Source: Balneolales bacterium (GTDB lineage: Bacteria; Bacteroidota; Rhodothermia; Balneolales; Natronogracilivirgulaceae). From it: a DNA stretch of 11,209 nt. The position numbers were made by a program, and so were the translations under genes. Below, one piece after another: positions 1 through 6,375 of the stretch (within the stretch, counting starts at the first letter, position 1; each line of letters starts with the position of its first letter). The DNA lies in contig SLQC01000292.1 of NCBI GenBank assembly GCA_007131625.1, forward strand, positions 1 to 11,209. Reading direction: 5' to 3'. Under the pieces are notes generated by a model, which was not told where the DNA came from, ran no database searches, and worked only from the letters and a program-made list of their open reading frames with translations.

Positions 1-530
1 AACTGCTGGTCTGTCATGACCATTTCATCTGTTTATAATATTTGATTTCTTACGTCAGATGCTCAGTGAACCGCGTAAGCGATATACCAATGGCGAGATA
101 ATATTTTTTACAAAGTGGCGCACCCACGATAAAATGATTATATGGCTGTGTTTCAGTGACACCTGCCATGAATGGTTCATAATATGTCGTTTTAATTAAA
201 AGCAGTCACTTATACCACCTGAAAATCGAAATAAAGTACCATGCAAAAATCACGTAGAACTCATTCACAAGTCAAGCTTAGTGATTTTGATAAAAATTAA
301 TATATATATATAAGCGAACATTCATCTTTTCTTACAGGTGAGATTTGCGTAAATAGATTGAATGGGATTGCCTTGCCCGTTATTTTTTCAGTATACTTTA
401 GGCATGTTGAAAGCAATCAAGCAGTTCAGGCTGTCACTGATTACTTATCCAATAAAATTTCTACTTGTTTAATATAATTGAAATAATTATAAAAAAAGGA
501 CTGGTATTGAAAATTATTATTCATTGATCA
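1..530. other. AT-rich stretch without a supported gene
   Basis: I see no open frame of convincing length or composition on either strand here. The DNA is clearly more AT-rich than the genes to the right and includes a TA dinucleotide run at about 299-312. It abuts the 3' end of the minus-strand tRNA-Ser gene. No integrase, transposase, terminal inverted repeat or copy of the tRNA 3' end is visible, so it may be a plain spacer, decayed sequence, or the edge of something outside the window. Confidence 0.6.
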
Positions 531-532
531 TG

Positions 533-620
533 CGGAGAGAGAGGGATTCGAACCCTCGGTACCCGGTTAGGGCACACTCGCTTTCCAGGCGAGCCCGTTC
601 GACCACTCCGGCATCTCTCC
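533..620 (-). tRNA. tRNA-Ser (anticodon GGA)
   Basis: On the minus strand the 88-nt sequence folds as a type II tRNA. The acceptor stem pairs GGAGAGA (620-614) with TCTCTCC (540-534) perfectly. The T arm carries GGTTCGAATCC. The anticodon arm is CTCGC-CTGGAAA-GCGAG, putting anticodon GGA at 584-586 for serine codons UCC/UCU. The extra length is taken up by the long variable arm typical of tRNA-Ser, and the discriminator base is G, a serine identity element. The 3' CCA is not encoded (CAT follows the discriminator), so it would be added by the CCA-adding enzyme. The gene lies downstream of the tonB-like gene on the same strand, about 254 bp away, so it probably has its own promoter. Confidence 0.97.
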
Positions 621-767
621 GTTCTGTTGAAAAGCCTGGGGTAGCAGGGATGCTAATATATGATTATTAGAGGCTCAGGGCAACAGATTAAACACAGTAC
701 CTTCCTTTTCGCCGGAATTTTACCCCCTTCCGGTTTCGAGGTCAGAATTATCGTTCGTGGTTATAGC

Positions 768-870
768 CCCGGTTTGCCTTCAACAACTTATGTTCTGATG
801 ATAACATACCCCGGTTTTGGTCCCGGTTTGCCTTCAACAACTTATGTTCTGATGATAACATACCCCGGTT
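768..870. repeat. Two copies of a 49-bp direct repeat, period 54 bp
   Basis: Copies at 768-816 and 822-870 are identical as far as I can read, separated by 5 bp. Each begins CCCGGTTTGCC, ends CCCCGGTT, and carries the inverted pair TATGTT/AACATA (6-bp stem, 8-nt loop). The array starts 4 bp past the stop codon of the minus-strand tonB-like gene. There is no T-run or GC-rich stem to make it a clear intrinsic terminator. The period is a multiple of three, so spurious frames run through both copies on both strands. I do not regard these as genes. Confidence 0.9.
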
Positions 871-874
871 ATTG

Positions 875-1552
875 TTACGATCCGTTGCCGAATGTGAATT
901 GTTGGCGTGTTTGGGAACGGACCGGTTTCCCTTCGTGCTGTGCCGGTTGAAACAGCCATTGTCGGGCGGCATGGAGTGTAATTTCCCGGAATCCGTATCC
1001 TGTTTCGTCTACGTCCTCGAACTGTCCCGTTTGTCTGTTGAATTTTCGGATGGCAACTACCATCACCTCTTCCACTACACCTTCGGCGGATACTGTAAAC
1101 AGGATTTCAATTTCCACCCGTATATTCTCGCGACGGGCTTGCGAGGGCATTACCGGCTCCACAATTCGCCGAACATTCGGAGGACGATCGGGCAGTTCCA
1201 CCAAATGATCTTCCTCAACAGGTTCTGGATAAGGTAACGAGTAATCCAGTCCTGTTGCGTCCACATCCAGATTATACGACATATCGACCACCTCGCCATC
1301 CGGCAGCGTTTCCACTGGCCGCGGAACTGGTGGCGCCACGCGTTCAACACTAACCTGTTGCGATGCAATGATCATTTCCGGAGTAATCAGTTCCTGTTCT
1401 GCAAAGCGATCGAACAACGTTCCATCATTATTCCAGCTATCCGGCCAATAGCGGAAGAGCAGAACAAACAGGAGCAGAGAACAAACAACCGCTATCTGAA
1501 TTCGGATGAAATATGATCTGTTTCGATGTTCAATTGACTTTAAATGCCTCAC
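875..1552 (-). CDS. TonB-like energy transducer, C-terminal domain protein
   Basis: Predicted 225-residue protein. Residues about 16-34 (IRIQIAVVCSLLLFVLLF) form a single N-terminal membrane anchor after a short basic N terminus. A Pro/Glu-rich linker follows (about 70-130, with APPVPRP, PYPEP and ELPDRPP). The last 90 residues match the TonB C-terminal fold: EPVMPSQARRENIRVEIEILFTVSAEG, then HAARQWLFQPAQHEGKPV, then a final beta-strand. Such proteins couple the ExbBD proton-motive complex to outer-membrane receptors across the periplasm. No exbB or exbD is in the window. The usual short loop before the LxxAAxxAxxxWxFxP helix is longer here (about residues 170-188). The start is GTG at 1552 with only a weak AGG about 6 nt upstream, and no ATG alternative keeps the anchor. 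It lies 70 bp behind murQ on the same strand and could be co-transcribed. The exact partner is unknown. Confidence 0.85.
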   Translation of the reverse strand: MRHLKSIEHRNRSYFIRIQIAVVCSLLLFVLLFRYWPDSWNNDGTLFDRFAEQELITPEMIIASQQVSVERVAPPVPRPVETLPDGEVVDMSYNLDVDATGLDYSLPYPEPVEEDHLVELPDRPPNVRRIVEPVMPSQARRENIRVEIEILFTVSAEGVVEEVMVVAIRKFNRQTGQFEDVDETGYGFREITLHAARQWLFQPAQHEGKPVRSQTRQQFTFGNGS

Positions 1553-1622
1553 TTCTTACCTGGTATTATCGGCAGGAGGCTTATCCGGACTCATTTAACT
1601 GTTCCGTTGCACCGGTCCGACG

Positions 1623-2558
1623 TTACTCATATGAATGGTGAGCAGCACGGATAAAACCGTCATGCTCTTCCAGTTTCTTTTCCGCTTCTTCTCTGCTCAC
1701 TTTCGCCAACCCCATGAGAAGTGCAACCTTTACTTTTCCGCCGGCATCCTTCATCAATCGGGTTGATTCATCGTAATCAGCACCTGTAAACATGGAAATA
1801 ATGCGACGCGACCGCTCGACCAGCTTATTGTTGGTAAGCATCAAGTCCACCATTACATTTTCATACACTTTGCCAAGTCGAACCATGGCTCCGGTCGTGA
1901 TCATATTACAGACCATTTTTTGAGCGGTGGCACTCTTCAGACGGGTACTTCCCATGATCACTTCCGGACCAACCGGAATGTCAATCATAATATCTATATC
2001 CATTTCGAGCTTAACCTGTTCCGCTGGTACACAGCAAACCATAATGGTTTTCGCTCCGCGTCGCTTTGATTCATTCAGTGTTCCAAGCACATAGGGTGTG
2101 CGTCCGCTGGCCGCCAGGCCGCAAACCACATCTGTTTCAGAAACGTGCAATTCTGCAATATCTTTTTCTCCATGTTCCGGGAAATCCTCGAATCCCTCCT
2201 GAGCGACAAACATAGCCTCCCGTCCTCCAGCGATCAAACCAACAACCTGTTCGGGCCGCGTACCAAAAGTCGGAGGACATTCGACTGCATCCAGCACACC
2301 GAGCCGGCCGCTGGTTCCCGATCCGGTGTAGATCAGCCGGCCGCCCCTTGCGAGCGCCTTGTGTACGATATCCACCGCACCGGCAATACTATCTTTTCTG
2401 GTTCCAACATATTCAGCAACTTTTTTGTCTTGCTCATTCATCAATCGGACGATCTCGGCTGGATCGGCAAGATCAATGTGCATTGTTTCGGGATTTCTCT
2501 GTTCTGTTTCCAGCTTCTTGAGCTGATCATAAAGTATTTGCTTGTCAATCAAAATCAA
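1623..2558 (-). CDS. murQ: N-acetylmuramic acid 6-phosphate etherase
   Basis: MurQ cleaves the D-lactyl ether of MurNAc 6-phosphate to give GlcNAc 6-phosphate and D-lactate, a cytoplasmic step in peptidoglycan recycling. The 311-residue length is normal. Family landmarks are all visible: LETEQRNPETMHIDL near residues 16-30, the SIS sugar-phosphate-binding segment YTGSGTSGRLGVLDAVECPPTFG (about 77-99, including Glu93), AQEGFEDF (about 119-126), LAASGRTPYV, and MGSTRLKSATAQK. The C-terminal helical part carries EHDGFIRAAH. There is no ATG near the N terminus (first internal Met is residue 26), so the start is TTG at 2558, or TTG at 2552 if the AAGGA at 2562-2566 decides it. The esterase-like gene lies upstream on the same strand and a TonB-like gene follows 70 bp downstream. 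No MurNAc transporter or anhMurNAc kinase is next to it here. Confidence 0.96.
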   Translation of the reverse strand: MILIDKQILYDQLKKLETEQRNPETMHIDLADPAEIVRLMNEQDKKVAEYVGTRKDSIAGAVDIVHKALARGGRLIYTGSGTSGRLGVLDAVECPPTFGTRPEQVVGLIAGGREAMFVAQEGFEDFPEHGEKDIAELHVSETDVVCGLAASGRTPYVLGTLNESKRRGAKTIMVCCVPAEQVKLEMDIDIMIDIPVGPEVIMGSTRLKSATAQKMVCNMITTGAMVRLGKVYENVMVDLMLTNNKLVERSRRIISMFTGADYDESTRLMKDAGGKVKVALLMGLAKVSREEAEKKLEEHDGFIRAAHHSYE

Positions 2559-2561
2559 TAT

Positions 2562-2566
2562 TCCTT
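2562..2566 (-). promoter_or_regulatory. Shine-Dalgarno AAGGA deciding the murQ start
   Basis: On the minus strand AAGGA sits 3 nt before the TTG at 2558 and 9 nt before a second in-frame TTG at 2552 (codon 3). The second spacing is the more usual one, so MurQ may begin two residues later than annotated. This is one of the few recognisable Shine-Dalgarno sequences in the window. Confidence 0.5.
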
Positions 2567-2614
2567 GTTAACTGAATAACGATAACAACAAATTCATATT
2601 CCATTTTCAATATA

Positions 2615-2649
2615 CGCAGGAAGTATGATTCGATTTTGATATTCCTGCG
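2615..2649. repeat. Inverted repeat in the murQ upstream spacer
   Basis: CGCAGGAA at 2615-2622 and TTCCTGCG at 2642-2649 are perfect 8-bp inverted arms. They extend by TAT/ATA to 11 pairs if one G is bulged, leaving a loop of about 12 nt. It lies 57 bp upstream of murQ and about 107 bp after the esterase-like gene. There is no T-run, so an operator or mRNA structure is as likely as a terminator. Confidence 0.55.
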
Positions 2650-2755
2650 ATTGATTATTCCGGCTGTTCCACAATGTGCAACCCGGCCCCGGCTCTGTTC
2701 CGCCAGCATCTATCGGACCCTGTTTTGCCGAAAGCTTACCTTACGAACAGGATTG

Positions 2756-3469
2756 TCAAGGAATATGACGCCGCAGGATGTCCGCCCAGATCTCCCAGGA
2801 ATTTTCAGCGGTTTCAATCCAATAATCAAAGATATGTTCGATCGATTTGGACCGGAGAACATCACTGAGCATGTAGTTCAGTTCTACATAGGGGTCGTCC
2901 GGGGTGATGATGAGCCTGATATCCGTGTTGCGGATCTCCTCCAGTAATGGATACTCATCCAGATTTGGCAAATACTCCAACGGGTTATTGTAATAGACGT
3001 TATCGTCAAAATATTCTCCCATGAATGGCCGAATCTGAAAGCGTCCACCTATGGCGATGCCTTTCTGAATCTGGCTGGGATACTTCAGAAGCAGATTAAG
3101 TGCGTGGTATCCCCCCATGTGAATTCCGGCAGTTATGACAAACAGATTGGCCGCCGTTTTACGGATAAACGGAAGTACTTCGTCAACGATATAGTGTTCA
3201 TACTGGCGATGCCTGCTGATGCGAATACGGGGTTCCACATCGGTGTTAAAGAAGCTCTCCAGGTCAACTGATTCGACACAGAACAACTGATTGTGGCCAT
3301 TTTCGATCTGAAATGAAAGGGAATCCAATAAGCCGTAGGACTCCCAGTCGGTCAATGTTCCGGAATCACCAGGGAAAACGAGTAAAGGAGTCCCTTCCGT
3401 GCCATATGTCATGACAGCCATTTCTTTGCCCAAACTGGGGCTTTGCCAGCTATGCCTCTTCTTTTCCAT
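2756..3469 (-). CDS. Esterase-family alpha/beta-hydrolase, probably catalytically inactive
   Basis: Predicted 237-residue soluble protein. It resembles small cytosolic members of the putative-esterase (PF00756-type) family, which begin HxWxSPSLGxxM and carry VFP, CVxSVDxESxxN, RxxQYEHYxxxEVLP, DDNVYxNNP and DDP blocks. All of these are visible here: WQSPSLGKEM, VFPGDSGTLTDWE, CVESVDLESFFN, RHRQYEHYIVDEVLPFI, FDDNVYYNNP and TPDDP. The nucleophile elbow, normally G-x-S-x-G, reads AGIHMGGYHA, so His117 (codon 3119-3121) stands where Ser is expected. Near the C terminus the usual AHDW-type catalytic His position reads AENSW (Glu222). The acidic DD pair (191-192) remains. I chose ATG at 3469 because it fits the family N terminus; an in-frame TTG at 3511 would add 14 residues. 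It lies between the synthase fragment and murQ on the same strand. Its function is unknown; a binding or scaffold role is only an inference. Confidence 0.8.
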   Translation of the reverse strand: MEKKRHSWQSPSLGKEMAVMTYGTEGTPLLVFPGDSGTLTDWESYGLLDSLSFQIENGHNQLFCVESVDLESFFNTDVEPRIRISRHRQYEHYIVDEVLPFIRKTAANLFVITAGIHMGGYHALNLLLKYPSQIQKGIAIGGRFQIRPFMGEYFDDNVYYNNPLEYLPNLDEYPLLEEIRNTDIRLIITPDDPYVELNYMLSDVLRSKSIEHIFDYWIETAENSWEIWADILRRHIP

Positions 3470-3567
3470 ATCGTCACAAATTATAAAGCGTTGAAAAGTT
3501 CGGGAGTACAATTTCCAAGTAGCGGCAAGCTAATATATCACAGACAATTTTTAAAGCTTTTTCGATT

Positions 3568-3975
3568 TCAGGTGCAAAAGTAATAGCTCTGTGCCCTGTC
3601 AAATTGAAAATTTATCCATTCAACAAATTCACCTGCCATACACCGGTTCATCAGGTCTTCTTCCAAAACAACCGATCGTCTCATATTATAGGTCGGCAGA
3701 TATATACGGTCACGATTGCGATCCTCCCACACATCCCGCAACACATTGGTGAGCTGCATGGCAATGCCGAGTTCCACCGCATGCGACAAAGCTTTGCGGT
3801 CAAGGCATTCGAATACCTCGCTGTTCATTACGCCTGCGACCGAAGCGACTTTGCAGGAATAGTCATAGAGATCTTCAAATGTTTCGTATTCGTCAATCAC
3901 ACCACGATGTGGTGATGTATGGGTATAAAGCGGGCGGAGTGTCCGGAATAAAAGTGCAACCATTCGTTTATTCAT
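3568..3975 (-). pseudogene. Truncated squalene/phytoene synthase (CrtB/HpnD family) fragment
   Basis: A 135-residue frame covers only the middle of a trans-isoprenyl diphosphate synthase head-to-head enzyme, normally near 280-340 residues. Conserved blocks seen are YETFEDLYDYSCKVASVAGVM (about 30-50), HAVELGIAMQLTNVLRDVWEDRNRDRIYLP (about 65-94, with the second Asp-rich motif DVWED at 81-85), and FDRAQSYY near the end. The N-terminal part with the first DxxxD motif and substrate-binding region is absent, and the frame stops right after the AxxYY helix, so the C-terminal third is missing too. I could not find either missing piece in the flanking 98 bp (3470-3567) or 347 bp (3976-4322). The remaining sequence is well conserved, suggesting recent loss. 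A short functional protein is unlikely without the first Asp-rich motif. An assembly error is an alternative. Confidence 0.8.
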
Positions 3976-4226
3976 TATGAGACGAAAAGTTGAATCAATT
4001 CCTGAAAAGAATAATCCAGGCGTTATGGTTCCCTATCGTAACAAACCGTTTGCGGAAGGCGTGCAGGCTTTTACTTGTTTAATCTTTAAGCAAAATTGCC
4101 TACATTTCCTCATTGTATAGCACAGTATTCCCTGGTTTTTAAAAAAGGGTACGAATTGCCGCCCGAAAAGACTTGTTACCCAGACGGATACTTTATTTAT
4201 TTCTGTTCTGTATGATCCGAACTTTG

Positions 4227-4252
4227 AAATATACGGTGTAAATATACGGTGT
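4227..4252. repeat. Tandem 13-bp repeat AAATATACGGTGT, candidate operator
   Basis: AAATATACGGTGT occurs twice head-to-tail at 4227-4239 and 4240-4252, with no mismatch. It ends 25 bp before the -35 candidate of the regulator gene. LacI-family proteins usually bind palindromes with a central CG, and this is a direct repeat. An autoregulatory site is therefore only a possibility, and slippage duplication is the simpler reading. Confidence 0.5.
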
Positions 4253-4277
4253 CCGGTTCCGGCTTGTTTTCTATTGG

Positions 4278-4306
4278 TTTACATTCTTTTATTAAGTATA
4301 TATAAT
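4278..4306 (+). promoter_or_regulatory. Sigma70-like promoter of the lacI-purC pair
   Basis: TTTACA at 4278-4283, a 17-bp spacer, and TATAAT at 4301-4306. Transcription would start near 4312-4314, leaving a leader of only about 10 nt before ATG 4323. No Shine-Dalgarno sequence is present, which fits a very short leader. If the organism uses the Bacteroidota TAnnTTTG promoter type this match could be fortuitous in AT-rich DNA. Confidence 0.4.
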
Positions 4307-4322
4307 AATATTTTACCATTCC

Positions 4323-5333
4323 ATGGCAAAAAAAAAGACCATTTATGATGTTGCCCGAAAAGCAAATGTGGCTATTTCAACGGTTTCGCGTGTTCTGAAC
4401 GGTTCTACTTATGTCTCCAGAGAGACCAAACAGCGGGTACAAAAAGTGATCGACGAGCTGGATTTTCGTCCACAGGTCAACGCCCGAAAATTGGCCCGGC
4501 GCGAAGCACAGATCATAGCCGTTGCACTGCCGACATTCACAACTCCATTTTTCAATGAAGTACTGAAAGGTATAAAAGACCAACTAAAGGAAACCGATCT
4601 TGACTTTATCATATACAATACCGGTTCGGAAAACTCGGAGGAAACTTTTAAAAAATTTCTCGACCGTGGTATCCCCGATGCGCTTCTGATAATCTCCATC
4701 ATTATAGACAATGAAATTCATAAGCGGCTGAAAAACGCCGGTATACCTTTAGTCCTTGTAGGTTCCAAACATGATGACTTCAATTACATCTACTGGAACA
4801 ATTATCACGGTGGATACCTTGCCGGTGAACACCTGATCAAGCAGGGCTACAAAAAAATTGGAATGGTGCGGTCGCACAGTAAATCCCCTGTAGCCGATTC
4901 CCGTGAAAAGGGGTTCCGTAATGTACTTGCCAAATACCATCTCCCGCTTGATGAAAACTTCTTTGTGACCGGGATCACCCGTAAACACTCCGGATACAGC
5001 GAGGAGGCGGGTTATGAATCGATACAGATCATGCTGGAACGAGGCGGTTTACCAGAAGCTATTTTCTGCACCAACGATGCACAAGCGATCGGTGTTCTGC
5101 ACGCCTTGAAAGAGAAAAATCTGCGCGTACCGGAGGATATCGCTGTTATGGGCTATGACAATATCAAAATAGCCCATTTTATCGAACTCACAACCATTGA
5201 CCAAAAAATGTATGATGTCGGTATCGAAGCTATCAAACGAATTACCGATATGATTCACAACAAAAACAACACCGTGGTTCACAAAGAGATCGAGCCCACG
5301 ATTGTCGTTAGAAATTCAACTACTCGCTCGTGA
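4323..5333 (+). CDS. LacI-family transcriptional regulator
   Basis: 336-residue regulator of standard LacI/GalR length. The N-terminal helix-turn-helix is TIYDVARKANVAISTVSRVLNG (residues 6-27), followed by VSRETKQRVQKVIDELDFRP and the hinge-helix segment VNARKLARRE (52-61, with the minor-groove Leu). Residues 64-336 form a periplasmic-binding-protein-like ligand domain (IIAVALPTFTTPFFNEVLKGI, IYWNNYHGGYLAGEHLIKQGYKKIGMV, FCTNDAQAIGVLHALKEKNLRVPEDIAVMGYDN). The stop overlaps the purC start by four bases, so the two are probably translated together. E. coli PurR, which controls purine genes, is also in this family. However, the position matching PurR Arg190 appears to be Ser here (SKSPVADSR against ERNTGAGR), so the ligand need not be a purine. 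The effector and regulon are unknown. Start: ATG at 4323, no Shine-Dalgarno. Confidence 0.95.
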   Translation: MAKKKTIYDVARKANVAISTVSRVLNGSTYVSRETKQRVQKVIDELDFRPQVNARKLARREAQIIAVALPTFTTPFFNEVLKGIKDQLKETDLDFIIYNTGSENSEETFKKFLDRGIPDALLIISIIIDNEIHKRLKNAGIPLVLVGSKHDDFNYIYWNNYHGGYLAGEHLIKQGYKKIGMVRSHSKSPVADSREKGFRNVLAKYHLPLDENFFVTGITRKHSGYSEEAGYESIQIMLERGGLPEAIFCTNDAQAIGVLHALKEKNLRVPEDIAVMGYDNIKIAHFIELTTIDQKMYDVGIEAIKRITDMIHNKNNTVVHKEIEPTIVVRNSTTRS

Positions 5334-6295
5334 TCACCCCTGACGAAACCAGGTTCCTTCTGAAAAATTGTATTCGACAGACCTCCATTCCGGATCGGCC
5401 AGCCGATTACCGCGGCAAAGTTCGGGATATCTATCAATTACCCGGTGACCGCCTTGCCATTGTGGCCACGGACCGAATCTCCGCTTTCGATCATATTTTC
5501 AACGAGCCGATCCCGTTCAAAGGACAGCTTCTCAATCAGCTCGCGTGGTACGGTTTCCGGAAAGTTGCATCTCTCTGCAACCACCATGTACTGGAGGTGC
5601 CGCATCCCAACGTAATCATTGCCAGGAAATGCACTCCTCTTCCGGTGGAAGTCGTTGTCAGAGGATACCTTTCCGGACACGCCTGGAGGACCTACAAGGA
5701 TGGAAAACGTCTTTTATGTGGTGTGAGCCTGCCGGACGGACTGGTCCAACACCAGGCTTTCGCGACCCCCATCATCACACCTTCTACCAAGGCACATGAG
5801 GGACACGATGAGGATATCTCCGAAAAGGAAATCATCGAGCGGGGACTCGTCGCACCAGGCCTGTGGGAAGAAGTCAAAAAAACGGCGCTTCAGCTGTACA
5901 AAATGGGAGCACAAATCGCCCGTTCAAAAGGCCTGCTGCTGGCAGACACCAAATACGAATTTGGGTTGTATGAAAAACAACTGGTTCTCATAGACGAAGT
6001 GCATACAACGGATTCTTCCCGCTATTTCTATGCCGACGGATATGAAGAGCGGCTGAAAAACGACACTCCGCAGAGGCAACTATCAAAAGAGTTTCTCCGC
6101 GAATGGCTGATCGAAAACGGGTTCCGGGGGCAGCTCGACCAACAACTGCCTGTATTGCCCGATGATCTCCGTATCTCCATTTATGAGCGGTACCGGGAAC
6201 TCTACGAAAAACTCATTGGTGAATCATTTGAACCGGTTCCCACGGAAGGGTTTGACAACGACCTGGCCGCGCTGCTCGACCAATACGACTCCTGA
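5330..6295 (+). CDS. purC: Phosphoribosylaminoimidazole-succinocarboxamide synthase (SAICAR synthetase)
   Basis: PurC joins aspartate to CAIR using ATP to form SAICAR in de novo purine synthesis in the cytoplasm. The 321-residue protein is of the longer form (about 300 residues, yeast ADE1-like) rather than the roughly 240-residue form. Motifs are RGKVRDIY (28-35, ATP loop), ATDRISAFD (46-54), VEVVVRGYLSGHAW (106-119), TPSTKAHEGHDEDIS (150-164), LADTKYEFG (204-212) and LIDEVHTTDSSRYF (220-233). The start is GTG at 5330, within GTGA shared with the stop of the LacI-type gene. The next in-frame Met is residue 192, so an alternative ATG is impossible. Other purine genes are not adjacent. The last codons and stop lie in the first unit of a 23-bp tandem repeat. 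Confidence 0.97.
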   Translation: MITPDETRFLLKNCIRQTSIPDRPADYRGKVRDIYQLPGDRLAIVATDRISAFDHIFNEPIPFKGQLLNQLAWYGFRKVASLCNHHVLEVPHPNVIIARKCTPLPVEVVVRGYLSGHAWRTYKDGKRLLCGVSLPDGLVQHQAFATPIITPSTKAHEGHDEDISEKEIIERGLVAPGLWEEVKKTALQLYKMGAQIARSKGLLLADTKYEFGLYEKQLVLIDEVHTTDSSRYFYADGYEERLKNDTPQRQLSKEFLREWLIENGFRGQLDQQLPVLPDDLRISIYERYRELYEKLIGESFEPVPTEGFDNDLAALLDQYDS

Positions 6296-6375
6296 CCACC
6301 AGCTATTACGACTCCTGATCACCAGCTATTACGACTCCTGATCATCAGCTGTTACGACTCCTGATCACCAGCTGT
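6284..6375. repeat. Four tandem copies of a 23-bp repeat between purC and queE
   Basis: Units at 6284-6306, 6307-6329, 6330-6352 and 6353-6375 all begin TACGACTCCTGA and differ at a few positions (GACCACC, GATCACC, GATCATC, and AGCTAT or AGCTGT at the end). The first unit contains the last three codons and stop of purC (Tyr-Asp-Ser-stop), so the purC end has been copied downstream. The array ends on the first base of the queE stop codon, filling the whole convergent gap. Units abut directly with no spacers, so this is not CRISPR. A weak transcription barrier between convergent genes is conceivable, but no GC-rich stem with T-run is seen. Confidence 0.93.

Larger units (their letters stand above)
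3976..4322. other. Divergent intergenic region upstream of lacI-type gene
   Basis: 347 bp without a gene, between the minus-strand synthase fragment and the plus-strand regulator. It contains a TTTTTAAAAA palindrome near 4136-4145, a 13-bp tandem duplication (4227-4252) and a promoter candidate (4278-4306). I searched the minus strand for the missing N terminus of the synthase and saw nothing convincing. Confidence 0.6.

Noticed and set aside
660..950. 96-codon plus-strand frame with an internal 18-residue repeat
   Set aside because: It exists because the 54-bp duplication is a multiple of three. It resembles no protein family and overlaps the tonB-like gene on the other strand.
872..1237. 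121-codon plus-strand frame
   Set aside because: Shadow of the TonB-like gene, whose C-terminal domain is clearly recognisable on the minus strand.
3470..3567. Frameshifted C terminus of the synthase fragment
   Set aside because: An alternative minus-strand frame is open across most of this stretch, but its residues do not resemble the conserved C-terminal part of the family.
4323..5333. Calling the regulator PurR
   Set aside because: Only the neighbourhood supports it. The ligand-pocket Arg of PurR is not conserved in my hand alignment, so only the family is named.
6284..6375. CRISPR array
   Set aside because: Units abut directly with no spacers, only four copies are present, and there are no cas genes.
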